DNA of 64,000 nt, taken from NCBI RefSeq assembly GCF_001894785.1, contig NZ_BCWW01000005.1, forward strand, positions 1 through 64,000. The letters run 5' to 3'. The DNA is from Rhodococcoides fascians NBRC 12155 = LMG 3623 (lineage in GTDB: Bacteria > Actinomycetota > Actinomycetes > Mycobacteriales > Mycobacteriaceae). Numbering within the stretch: position 1 is the stretch's first letter; the number at the start of each line of letters is the position of its first letter. Shown piece by piece: positions 22,820-30,369 of this stretch. The notes beneath the pieces are model-generated. The model was given only the letters and a program-made list of their open reading frames with translations. It did no database searches and was not told the origin of the DNA. The position numbers and the translations under genes were made by a program.

Positions 22820-23676
22820 CGTGGGGCCACCTCCTTCGCCTCGAACGACTCCCTGGCGACGGCCGGCCCGAACTCGAGATCGGTGGCAGGCCGTACCGAG
22901 AAACCGACACCGTAGAGCTGAGCGACCGTGCTCATGCGCAGGTACGCATCGCTGACGGCGAACTGCACCTGAATGCGCTGCGGTGGACCGATCGCATCGA
23001 TGTCGTAGGGCGAGGTGATCGGGCGATTGTCGAGCAGCATCGCGCCGCCTGCCTGTCTGATCGTCACGTTCGGCCCGACTCGATTGCCGTCGACGGACAC
23101 CGCTTCGGCACCGCTGGCCCACAAGGAGTTGACGACAGCAGCGATGTCGCGGTCGAGAACGGTTGCGCCGGAACCGGTACGGACCGATCTGTCGGATGCA
23201 CCGCCTGCGGCAGGTTCTGTCACGACGACCGACAAGCCGGGACCGGTCACCGAGTCGATACCGGCGGCCGACTCGACCGCATCGAGACGGTCCAGGAGCT
23301 CGCTCCCGGCAGCATCGGACTGGAGCGCGCGATCACGCTCGGTCGATACCTGCGCTGCGAGTTGATCCCTCGTGACGTCCAGTTCGGCTTCACGCTCCTG
23401 GGCAGCACGCACTGCAGCAGAGGCGTCGGCACTGGCCCGGTCGATCTCCGCCGCGTCCGAGGCCAGCTGCGACGTCGCGACCCCGAAGACCACTCCGACA
23501 GCGACGGCACCGGTGATCAGCCAGAGGACAGGCGGCACTCTCGGGTTACGCACGTGGTGCGCCGACCGTTCGACGGCAGCGGCTGCGTAACCCGGATCGA
23601 GGTGATCCGTCAACAGCGATGTGAGCAGTGACGGAGTCGGGTTCCTCTTCGGTCGTGCTGGTGGCTGCACCGTCAC
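22816..23676 (-). CDS. DUF881 membrane-anchored protein (Rv1823-like)
   Basis: 286 aa. N-terminal cytoplasmic stretch with PTPSLLTSLLTDHLDPGYAAAA, one transmembrane helix (about 50-72), an Ala/Glu/Asp-rich coiled coil (about 76-120) and the DUF881 domain (TGPGLSVVVTE; VLDRDIAAVVNSLWASGAEAVSVDG; ITSPYDIDAIGPPQ). It is the paralog of the gene two positions downstream; the pair brackets sbp as in M. tuberculosis Rv1823-Rv1825. GTG 23676 overlaps the pgsA2 stop (GTGA), and its own stop overlaps the sbp start, so pgsA2-DUF881-sbp-DUF881 is a tight translational chain. Confidence 0.85.
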   Translation of the reverse strand: MTVQPPARPKRNPTPSLLTSLLTDHLDPGYAAAAVERSAHHVRNPRVPPVLWLITGAVAVGVVFGVATSQLASDAAEIDRASADASAAVRAAQEREAELDVTRDQLAAQVSTERDRALQSDAAGSELLDRLDAVESAAGIDSVTGPGLSVVVTEPAAGGASDRSVRTGSGATVLDRDIAAVVNSLWASGAEAVSVDGNRVGPNVTIRQAGGAMLLDNRPITSPYDIDAIGPPQRIQVQFAVSDAYLRMSTVAQLYGVGFSVRPATDLEFGPAVARESFEAKEVAPR

Positions 23677-24278
23677 CTGCCCGGTGCGGAGGTGGGCGCG
23701 ATCGCTCGCGCGACGGCCACTGCCTTGCCGAGGTACAACGCACCGGTCCACGTGTACAGCACCGTCCCCCAGATCAGGAGCGCGTAACCGAGGGGCCCAG
23801 CGGCGTCGGCCACGGAACCGGTGCCCACGGAGACCAACAGCACCGGCAGCGCGATCATGACCACGAACGTGGCTGCCTTCCCGAGATAGATCACGTCCGG
23901 AGGCGGGAGGGAGCGACGTCGGTAGACGAACATGGTCAGGCCGAGAACCGCGTCTCGCCCGATCAGGATGGCAGCGACCCACCACGGGATGATGCCGCGC
24001 ACCACGAATCCGACCAGCGTGCTGACGACGTACAAGCGATCGACGAGCGGGTCGAGAATCGCCCCCAGCCGCGACGACTGCCCGAGCAAACGCGCGAGTT
24101 TTCCGTCGAGCCAGTCGGTGCCGCCGCTGACGAGCAGAATGACCAGCGCCCAGCCGTCTGCCTGGGGGCCGAGAAGAAGAAACAAGAACAGCGGAACGCC
24201 GGCGAGTCGCACGGCACTGAGCAGGTTGGGAACAGTTGCGATCCGATCCGTTACCTCGAGTTCGCTCTTGTCCGTCAC
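23673..24278 (-). CDS. pgsA2: CDP-alcohol phosphatidyltransferase (PgsA2-like)
   Basis: 201-aa membrane enzyme with about six helices. The class signature DxxDGxxAR...G...D...D is complete: it starts at DWLDGKLAR (about 55-63) and runs to ILDPLVD. It transfers a phosphatidyl group from CDP-diacylglycerol to an alcohol; by synteny with Rv1822 I call it PgsA2, but the acceptor (glycerol-3-phosphate versus another polyol) is not determined. GTG 24278 has an AGGAGGT site six bases upstream. It starts the four-gene chain that ends at the DUF881 gene. Confidence 0.87.
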   Translation of the reverse strand: MTDKSELEVTDRIATVPNLLSAVRLAGVPLFLFLLLGPQADGWALVILLVSGGTDWLDGKLARLLGQSSRLGAILDPLVDRLYVVSTLVGFVVRGIIPWWVAAILIGRDAVLGLTMFVYRRRSLPPPDVIYLGKAATFVVMIALPVLLVSVGTGSVADAAGPLGYALLIWGTVLYTWTGALYLGKAVAVARAIAPTSAPGR

Positions 24279-24345
24279 CGCTCACCTCCTGTCGCCTCTG
24301 GCGTCGTGGCAGCCGGCGCGAGCGCACCGACGGTTCGAGGCCACG

Positions 24346-24972
24346 TTAGCGCCACGCGAACACCGGCTGCTCGAAGTCCGCGACCCGGGTGTGTCGACCG
24401 CGAAGGACCACTTCACGAAACTGGTGCACGATCGCACCCGTGGGAGCATGGATGGCACCGGTTCGGAACGGCCACCGAATCACGGGTCGGGGCGACTCGG
24501 GGATCGTGACGAATTCCGCATCGACATCGAGTTCGGCCTCGGTCACCTCGAACACTTCGGCCACCTCGTCGGCACTGGGCTGCAGCGACGACGAATACTC
24601 GCCCACCCACACCACGAACGGTGTGATGACGTAACCCGAACGGGTGACGTAATCGTCGAGGCGCCCGAGTACCTCCCCCGGGTCGGTACGAATGCCCAAC
24701 TCTTCCTGGAGTTCACGCAGGCAGGCCTGTGCCGGGGTTTCGCCCGGATCGACTCCGCCACCAGGTAGCGCGTACTGACCCGGGTGAGCGCGCAATCGGC
24801 TCGGCCGTCTGGTCAACAGCAGGCGATGGTCTCCGCGCTCCCCGCCGACCGCCAGAGCAACAGCTGCGTGGCGCAGACCGTCGGCATCTGCTGTCCGAAA
24901 CTCGAAGTGGCCGAGTGCGCGCTCCATCGAGTCGCGGCCGAGGCAGTCGCTCGACTCGTCGCTACGCGCCAT
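24346..24972 (-). CDS. NUDIX hydrolase (CoA pyrophosphatase-like)
   Basis: 208 aa. The Nudix box is complete (GGGVDPGETPAQACLRELQEELGI; G-x5-E-x7-REL-x-EELGI). The preceding LLLTRRPSRLRAHPGQYALPGG block is typical of CoA-diphosphatase-like NUDIX proteins (YeaB/NudL type), so hydrolysis of CoA or a related nucleotide diphosphate is plausible. ATG 24972 gives an N-terminal extension before residue 22; ATG 24927 is an alternative. It is 24 bases downstream of idi on the same strand. Confidence 0.82.
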   Translation of the reverse strand: MARSDESSDCLGRDSMERALGHFEFRTADADGLRHAAVALAVGGERGDHRLLLTRRPSRLRAHPGQYALPGGGVDPGETPAQACLRELQEELGIRTDPGEVLGRLDDYVTRSGYVITPFVVWVGEYSSSLQPSADEVAEVFEVTEAELDVDAEFVTIPESPRPVIRWPFRTGAIHAPTGAIVHQFREVVLRGRHTRVADFEQPVFAWR

Positions 24973-24996
24973 GAGTACCCACCGATTCGATTGCCG

Positions 24997-25605
24997 TCAC
25001 GCGGAATCCGCGAGACGCGCGGCCGGAGGAAGGAGTTCGTCGGCGGACGCGGGCCAGGCCAGTGCGTGCTCGGCCAACCCGGCGAGTTGCTCCACTTGTG
25101 TTCGACACCAGGGCGATACATCGATTCGGTCTGCGAGCACGTCGGCCGAAAATTCGGACCAGGACACCCATCGCGTTTCGTCGACCTCGTCAGGATCCGG
25201 GTCGAGTGTCGCGTCGTCGCCGACCGTCACTCGGTAGACGGGGCAGATCTCGTTCTCGACTATCCCGTTGTCCATCACAGCGCGGTACCTAAAATGCGGC
25301 AGCACCAGTTCCGCGGACCGTGCCTGCAGACCCAGCTCTTCGCCGATGCGCCGGAGCACTGCCGACTCCAGGTCCTCGCCGGGTGCTGGATGTCCACAAC
25401 AACTGTTCGTCAACACGCCGGGCCATGTCGTCTTGCTCGACGCCCGTCGCGTGAGCAACACGGCACCGTCCTCACGCACCACGTAGCTGGAGAACGCCAG
25501 GTGCAGCGGGGTCTGTTCGGTGTGCACCGTGGTCTTGTCCTGGGTGCCGACGGCGCGGCCTTCGTCGTCGAGCAGCACCACGTGCTGCGCAGGGGATCGA
25601 TCCAT
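24997..25605 (-). CDS. idi: Isopentenyl-diphosphate delta-isomerase (type 1)
   Basis: Interconverts IPP and DMAPP, precursors of polyprenyl carriers and carotenoids. 202 aa, NUDIX fold. The catalytic Cys is in [12 protein letters not shown] (about residue 68) and the catalytic Glu pair lies in ENEICPVY (about 115). ATG 25605 is chosen because GGGAG lies nine bases upstream; the frame stays open much farther, crossing the Gly-rich peptide genes on the opposite strand, but this part is a compositional artefact. A divergent start of a small peptide gene lies 45 bases away. Confidence 0.94.
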   Translation of the reverse strand: MDRSPAQHVVLLDDEGRAVGTQDKTTVHTEQTPLHLAFSSYVVREDGAVLLTRRASSKTTWPGVLTNSCCGHPAPGEDLESAVLRRIGEELGLQARSAELVLPHFRYRAVMDNGIVENEICPVYRVTVGDDATLDPDPDEVDETRWVSWSEFSADVLADRIDVSPWCRTQVEQLAGLAEHALAWPASADELLPPAARLADSA

Positions 25606-25649
25606 CGTTCCATGCTCCCACGGACGGACGGCCGGTCTAGTGTCGAACC

Positions 25650-25811
25650 ATGGGACAGGACGACAAGGACAAGACAGACGGCGGCACCTCGACCGAACAC
25701 GACACGGCGGACTCCCCCAAGGGCGGCCGCCCCGGACCGGTGGACGGCGGAGGCGGCGGTGGGATGGCGACACGAGAGAACGCCCCGGAGATCGCCGACG
25801 ATCAGGAGTGA
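25650..25811 (+). CDS. Small Gly/Asp-rich protein (53 aa), probably leaderless
   Basis: A short ORF below usual size cut-offs. The peptide starts [12 protein letters not shown], contains [16 protein letters not shown] in the middle and ends in an acidic tail. TAGTGT at 25638-25643 lies six bases before the ATG, the spacing for a leaderless actinobacterial mRNA (-10 box followed directly by the start). Its acidic, Gly-rich composition matches the repeat peptide 105 bases downstream, which argues against chance. Divergent from idi. I recognise no family; it may be a second substrate or partner of the JmjC protein. Between 25812 and 25915 only a possible promoter (TTGAAT with TACCCC) is seen. 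Confidence 0.5.
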   Translation: MGQDDKDKTDGGTSTEHDTADSPKGGRPGPVDGGGGGGMATRENAPEIADDQE

Positions 25812-25915
25812 TATTTCCCGGTGCCGTCGCTGTTTGAATCACAGAGATTGCGTCAATACCCCCGATGTTCCCGCGCTGCGCGAGAGCACGAACCTCCATC
25901 AACGGAAGGACCTCG

Positions 25916-26170
25916 ATGAGCATCAACGACGACGACATCACCACCTCAGGCGGATCTGCAGGCGAAGGACCCGCTGACGGCGGATCCAATCCCGGCGGAC
26001 ACGACGGCGGAGCAGACGGCCCGGCCGGAGCAGGCGAAGGACCCGCTGACGGCGGATCGAATCCTGACGGACACGACGGCGGAGCAGACGGCCCAGCGGG
26101 TGGAGAAGGCCCGGCCGACGGCGGATCCAACCCCGGCGGACACGACGGCGGTGCGGACGGTTCCGCTTGA
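25916..26170 (+). CDS. Repeat peptide (84 aa), possible RiPP-like oxygenase substrate
   Basis: 84 aa: a short leader [13 protein letters not shown], then three near-identical repeats of 22-24 residues (residues 16-84) with the core [14 protein letters not shown]. Each repeat carries one Asn-Pro, one His-Asp and several Asp/Gly. There is no Lys, Arg or Cys in the repeats, no membrane segment and no signal peptide. ATG 25916 is preceded by GGAAGGA. Its stop overlaps the next start as TTGA, coupling it to a JmjC dioxygenase. Leader plus repeated core plus adjacent modifying enzyme is the layout of ribosomally made, modified peptides; the function is inference. It could alternatively be a structural or metal-binding protein. 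Confidence 0.7.
   Translation: MSINDDDITTSGGSAGEGPADGGSNPGGHDGGADGPAGAGEGPADGGSNPDGHDGGADGPAGGEGPADGGSNPGGHDGGADGSA
25961..26167 (+). repeat. Three tandem coding repeats of 72, 69 and 66 bp
   Basis: Copies at 25961-26032, 26033-26101 and 26102-26167 begin with GGCGAAGGACCC or GGAGAAGGCCCG. Length differences are multiples of three at the copy ends, so the reading frame is kept and selection for the peptide repeat is likely. Codon positions differ between copies, so this is not a very recent duplication. Confidence 0.85.
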
Positions 26171-27429
26171 TCATCGAGTCGAACGACGAGCGCGGACCGG
26201 GCAACCGGTCCGCGCTTCGTCGTCTCACCGGAATCGACGCCGCCACTTTCGCGGAGCGTCACTGGGGCACAGCACCCAAGTTCACCCGATCTGCCGAACT
26301 GTCCGGATCGTTCGAGGATCTGATGACGGTCGACGCGGTCGACGAGTTGATCGCCGAGCGCGGCGTACGCACCCCGTTCGTGCGGATGGCCAAGGACGGC
26401 CGCCTGCTGGAGAAGAACAAGTTCACGGGGTCCGGAGGGTTCGGCGCCGAGATCACCGACCAGGTCGATTCCGCGGCGGTTCTGTCGGCCTTCGCGGCCG
26501 GCAACACTCTGGTGCTGCAGGGCCTGCATCGCCTGTGGCCGCCCTTGATTGCTTTCACCGGCGAGCTCGTTCGCGAGCTCGGCCACCCGGTACAGGTCAA
26601 TTCCTACGTCACTCCGGCTGCGTCCCAGGGCTTTTCGCCGCATTACGATGTTCACGACGTGTTCGTCGTGCAGATCGCCGGAAGTAAGCGGTGGACGATT
26701 CACTCGCCGGTGCATCGCCATCCACTGAACAATCAGCCGTGGTCGGATCGACGAGCAGCAGTGGAACGTCACGCCGACGACTCCCCGGAGTTGGACATCG
26801 TGCTCGAGCCCGGTGACGTTCTGTATCTCCCGCGCGGCTGGATCCATTCGGCGCAGGCCCTGGGCGAGACGACGGTGCATCTGACGATAGGCGTCGCGTC
26901 GTTCAACGATTACGACATCGCCCATCACACCCTCGGTGCTCTTCAGGACGTCGAGGGACTGCGCGCACCGTTGCCGGCCGGATGGGACCCGACCGACTCC
27001 GAGTCCGTTCTCCCCCACGTACGCCGCGTCCTCGGCGACATGCGCCGAGCTCTCGACGAGTTGGATCGAGATCCTGAGGTGCTGCATCTGATCACCGAGC
27101 GTGTTGCGAGTCGGTACGACGAGCTGGTTCGACCCGAACCGGTGCGCCCCGTTCGCAGTGTTGCCCAGATGGGCGCGCTGCGGGGTCAGGACTCGATTCG
27201 GCTCAGGGCCGGGGTGATCGCGCGAGTGGTGCGAACCCCCGAGTCCGCGGCTGTCGTGCTGCGCGACAAAACCGTGTCGATGCCGCCTCAGTGCGCCGAT
27301 GCTCTCGAATTGTTGCTCGAAGGATCGCCGTGCCGGTTGGATTCTCTGCCCGGCCTCGACACCGACGATGCTGTCGTGGTCGGTCGCAGGCTCGTGCGCG
27401 AAGGCATCGCAGTCACCGCCATCGAGTGA
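26167..27429 (+). CDS. JmjC/cupin Fe(II)-2-oxoglutarate oxygenase (ribosomal-oxygenase type)
   Basis: 420 aa. JmjC cupin core about 95-250: iron ligands His159 and Asp161 in [11 protein letters not shown] and His227 in [11 protein letters not shown], with Lys174 in AGSKRW as the probable 2-oxoglutarate contact. Layout and the YDxHDVFxxQ motif match the YcfD/NO66 ribosomal oxygenase family (JmjC plus helical region plus C-terminal winged-helix domain, ~300-420), enzymes that hydroxylate Arg or His of ribosomal proteins; other JmjC relatives hydroxylate Asn/Asp. TTG 26167 overlaps the repeat-peptide stop (TTGA), so its translation depends on the peptide gene. That context suggests the Asn/Asp/His-rich repeats are the substrate. 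Confidence 0.85.
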   Translation: MIIESNDERGPGNRSALRRLTGIDAATFAERHWGTAPKFTRSAELSGSFEDLMTVDAVDELIAERGVRTPFVRMAKDGRLLEKNKFTGSGGFGAEITDQVDSAAVLSAFAAGNTLVLQGLHRLWPPLIAFTGELVRELGHPVQVNSYVTPAASQGFSPHYDVHDVFVVQIAGSKRWTIHSPVHRHPLNNQPWSDRRAAVERHADDSPELDIVLEPGDVLYLPRGWIHSAQALGETTVHLTIGVASFNDYDIAHHTLGALQDVEGLRAPLPAGWDPTDSESVLPHVRRVLGDMRRALDELDRDPEVLHLITERVASRYDELVRPEPVRPVRSVAQMGALRGQDSIRLRAGVIARVVRTPESAAVVLRDKTVSMPPQCADALELLLEGSPCRLDSLPGLDTDDAVVVGRRLVREGIAVTAIE

Positions 27430-27444
27430 TGGCGAGCCCGACCA

Positions 27445-28206
27445 TCAGGTGATGGTCACGCCGCCGTCCACTGCGATGGTCTGGCCCGTCACGTATCCGC
27501 CCGCGTCGGACGCGAGCCAGACCGCGGTGGCGGCCAGTTCTTCGGGGTCGCCCTTGCGTCCGAGGATCATTCGGGGAGCCAATGCCTCGAGGTATCCCGG
27601 CTGGTAGGAATCGGTCATCTCGCTCTCGAAGAAACCAGGCGCAATAGCGTTGACGCGGATGCCTTTTCGAGCGCCCCACTGTTGCGCGAGGTCACGAGTG
27701 AGACCGACGATGGCCGCCTTGCTGGCACTGTAGGCAGCCTGAGGCAGACCGGCGGTGGTGAGCCCCAGAATGCTGGATATGTTCACGATCGAGCTTCCGG
27801 GCTGCATCACCCGTCCACACGCCTGAGCGGCCCAGTAGGAGCCGTTCAGGTTGATGTCGATGACAGAGCGGAACTGCTCGGGAGTCTCACGGGTGGCGGG
27901 GTACGCCGTGCCGACGCCGGCGTTGTTGATCAGCACGTCCACCTTGCCGAACTCGGCGACGGCGGCCTCGACCATGGCCGTGCACTGGTCGGGATCGACC
28001 ACATCGGTTGCCACGCTCAGCGAACGCCCACCGACGCTGTCGATCAGTGCGGCAGTCTGTGCCAACTTGTCGACGCGACGGGCGGCCAGCACCACGTCGG
28101 CTCCGGCCTCGGCCGCCGCTTTCGCGAAAGACACTCCCAAACCGGACGATGCGCCCGTGACGATGACGACGCGGCCGTCGAGGCGGAATTTGTCCAAGAT
28201 CGACAT
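27445..28206 (-). CDS. Short-chain dehydrogenase/reductase
   Basis: 253-aa SDR. Rossmann TGASSGLG (17-24), NNAG (about 95), catalytic Ser in ISSILG and YSASK (about 157-161), NADP(H) or NAD(H) preference not fixed by sequence. ATG 28206 is preceded by AAGGAG ten bases upstream. It lies downstream of the acyl-CoA dehydrogenase (34-base gap), so a shared role in fatty-acid or hydroxyacyl-CoA metabolism is plausible. It converges with the JmjC gene, 15 bases apart. Confidence 0.85.
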   Translation of the reverse strand: MSILDKFRLDGRVVIVTGASSGLGVSFAKAAAEAGADVVLAARRVDKLAQTAALIDSVGGRSLSVATDVVDPDQCTAMVEAAVAEFGKVDVLINNAGVGTAYPATRETPEQFRSVIDINLNGSYWAAQACGRVMQPGSSIVNISSILGLTTAGLPQAAYSASKAAIVGLTRDLAQQWGARKGIRVNAIAPGFFESEMTDSYQPGYLEALAPRMILGRKGDPEELAATAVWLASDAGGYVTGQTIAVDGGVTIT

Positions 28207-28240
28207 GTTCTGAAATCTCCTTGTATCGGGTGTCTCGTGC

Positions 28241-30037
28241 TCAGAACCAGGCGGGTGACATATCGAGGGTCGTTCGATCGAGAAGCGCCAGCAGATCGAG
28301 CTGTGCATCGACCTTCGGTAGCTCGTAGACGAAGAAGTACCGTGCAGCAGAGCGCTTTCCGTCGTAGAAGTCTCCGATTCGGTCTCCCACGGCAAGCAGC
28401 TGCTCGAGCCACATCCACGCGATGACCGTGTGGCCCATTGCCTCGAGGTAGGCCGTGGAATTCGCCAACGCCACGGCGGCGTCACCGGTACCCCAGACTG
28501 CGGCGGTGACCTCGACGATCCTCGAGAACCTGTTGTTCAGTTCGGTGCCGTACTGCTCGGCCGCTCCCCCGTGAGTCGATGCTCGCGTCACGGTCTCGGC
28601 GATTCGCTCGGCGAGCAGCGCCAACCCGGCACCGTTCTGCATGACGACCTTGCGGCCGAGTAGGTCCAAGCCCTGAATGCCGTGTGTACCTTCGTGAATG
28701 GGGTTGAGCCGGTTGTCGCGGTAGTGCTGTTCCACGTCGTAGTCGCGGGTGTAGCCGTAACCCCCGTGCACCTGAATGGCAAGACTGTTGGCCTCGAGAC
28801 ACCACTGCGAGGGCCAACTTTTGGCGATCGGTGTCAGTACGTCGAGCAACAGTGTCGATCGAGCTGCGTCGGCGGCGTCCGATGCCGAATCCTGGTGGTC
28901 CACCAAACGCGAGCAGTAGAGCCCGAGGGCCAATGCCCCCTCGACATACGACTTCTGCGCCAACAACATTCGGCGCACGTCGGCGTGCTCGATCAAAGCG
29001 ACCGGAGGCGCGGCAGGATCCTTGGCTCCCAGTGGCCGTCCCTGGGTGCGCGTCTTCGCGTACTCGACGGACTTCAGGTAGCCGACGTAGCCGAGTGCGA
29101 TCGCCAGGAATCCGACGCCGATCCGGGCCTCGTTCATCATGTGGAACATGTACGACAGACCACGGTTCTCCTCGGCGACGAGATAGCCGACTGCCCCGGC
29201 TTTCCCACCGGGAGAATGGGTTCCGTCGCCGAACGCGAGCAGAGTGTTGGTGGTACCGCGGTTGCCCATCTTGTGATTGAGCCCGGTCAGCACGATGTCG
29301 TTACGTTCGGCGATGCCGCCCTCACCGTTCGGCAGGAACTTGGGAACGATGAACAGCGAGATCCCTTTGACGCCGGGAGGTCCACCCGGCGTCTTCGCCA
29401 GAACCAGGTGCACGATGTTCTCGGTCAGTTCGTGATCTCCACCGGAGATCCACATCTTGGTACCGGTGAGCCGGTAGCTGCCGTCGTCCTGCGGCACAGC
29501 CTTCGTGGTGATGTCCGCCAGCGACGACCCGGCCTGCGGTTCGGACAAGCACATGGTGCCGAACCAACGCCCGTCGATCATGGGCCGCACGTAGTCGCGC
29601 ACCTGCTCCGGAGTGCCGTAGGTGGCGATCAGATTGGCGTTGGCCATCGTCAGGAACGGATACGAGGACGTTCCAGCATTTGCAGCCTGGAAGAACGCCA
29701 TCGCAGCACGAGAGACGGTGGCGGGCAACTGCATACCGCCGATCGATTCGTCGAACTGCCCGGCGATCAACCCCGCGGCGCGGTACACGTCGAGAGCGGC
29801 CTTGACCTCGGGGATCAGCTCCACCGAACCGTCCCTGTTCATGGTGGGCTCGTGTGCATCGGCCTTCTTGTTGTGCGGGGCGAAATGCTTGTGGGCGATG
29901 TCTGCGCTCAGGTCCAGTACCGCATCGAACGTTTCGCGCGAGTGTTCCGCAAAACGTGGCCGCTCCGTCAACGCAACCACATCGAGCCATTCGTACAACA
30001 GAAAATCCAGGTCGCGGCGTGAGAGAACGTCCGACAT
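28241..30037 (-). CDS. Acyl-CoA dehydrogenase, long form
   Basis: 598-aa flavoprotein of the extended acyl-CoA dehydrogenase type (N-terminal extension and C-terminal helical domain as in AidB/FadE5-like forms). Seen are the FAD/substrate block MCLSEPQAGSSLADITTKA (about 165-185), TGTKMWISGGDHE, GLNHKMGNRGTTNTLLAFGDG, and YGYTRDYDVEQHYRDNRLNPIHEGTHGIQGLDLLGRK with the catalytic-base region. It oxidises an acyl-CoA to the enoyl-CoA; chain length is unknown. ATG 30037 follows GGAG by seven bases; the frame continues to 30133 without support. The upstream region carries a perfect 13-bp palindrome. Confidence 0.87.
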   Translation of the reverse strand: MSDVLSRRDLDFLLYEWLDVVALTERPRFAEHSRETFDAVLDLSADIAHKHFAPHNKKADAHEPTMNRDGSVELIPEVKAALDVYRAAGLIAGQFDESIGGMQLPATVSRAAMAFFQAANAGTSSYPFLTMANANLIATYGTPEQVRDYVRPMIDGRWFGTMCLSEPQAGSSLADITTKAVPQDDGSYRLTGTKMWISGGDHELTENIVHLVLAKTPGGPPGVKGISLFIVPKFLPNGEGGIAERNDIVLTGLNHKMGNRGTTNTLLAFGDGTHSPGGKAGAVGYLVAEENRGLSYMFHMMNEARIGVGFLAIALGYVGYLKSVEYAKTRTQGRPLGAKDPAAPPVALIEHADVRRMLLAQKSYVEGALALGLYCSRLVDHQDSASDAADAARSTLLLDVLTPIAKSWPSQWCLEANSLAIQVHGGYGYTRDYDVEQHYRDNRLNPIHEGTHGIQGLDLLGRKVVMQNGAGLALLAERIAETVTRASTHGGAAEQYGTELNNRFSRIVEVTAAVWGTGDAAVALANSTAYLEAMGHTVIAWMWLEQLLAVGDRIGDFYDGKRSAARYFFVYELPKVDAQLDLLALLDRTTLDMSPAWF

Positions 30038-30110
30038 TTCGCTGCTCCGATCGAGAGGGGTGACGCGTGAGCCGACGGCGTGAGCTCTACGAGGGAGCGG
30101 CAACCGCGTC

Positions 30111-30123
30111 GCACGTGACGTGC
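30111..30123. promoter_or_regulatory. 13-bp palindrome, candidate operator
   Basis: GCACGTGACGTGC is a perfect odd palindrome 74-86 bases upstream of the acyl-CoA dehydrogenase start; minus-strand TATGGT (-10-like) lies just upstream of it, so a bound repressor would cover the transcription start. Between 30124 and 30369 I see no gene, only an AT-richer stretch (30287-30310) that may serve the divergent car promoter. Confidence 0.4.
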
Positions 30124-30369
30124 AACTCACCATACAAGTCGAGTTCGGTCGTCCACATCGAGTACCTACGCCGCCCGGATACGCGACGGTTGCCCGGCGT
30201 AGCAGTACGCGAGAAAGGTTGAAACACAGACATTTCCGGCCAACTGGACTATGAGCAGCGTCACGATTACCTACTCGGCCACGGGCATATACTTACCTTT
30301 GATAACGATATTCGACGTACGAGCACGATGATCCGGCGTCGTCCGGTGCATCGTGGAGGGGAGCGAAGC

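Noticed and set aside
25961..26167. CRISPR array
   Set aside because: Repeats are direct, in-frame, coding and have no spacers; there are no cas genes.
25606..27087. Upstream extension of the idi frame on the minus strand
   Set aside because: It covers the Gly-rich peptide genes on the other strand and reads as Pro/Ser repeats; the idi ribosome site and N-terminus fit ATG 25605.
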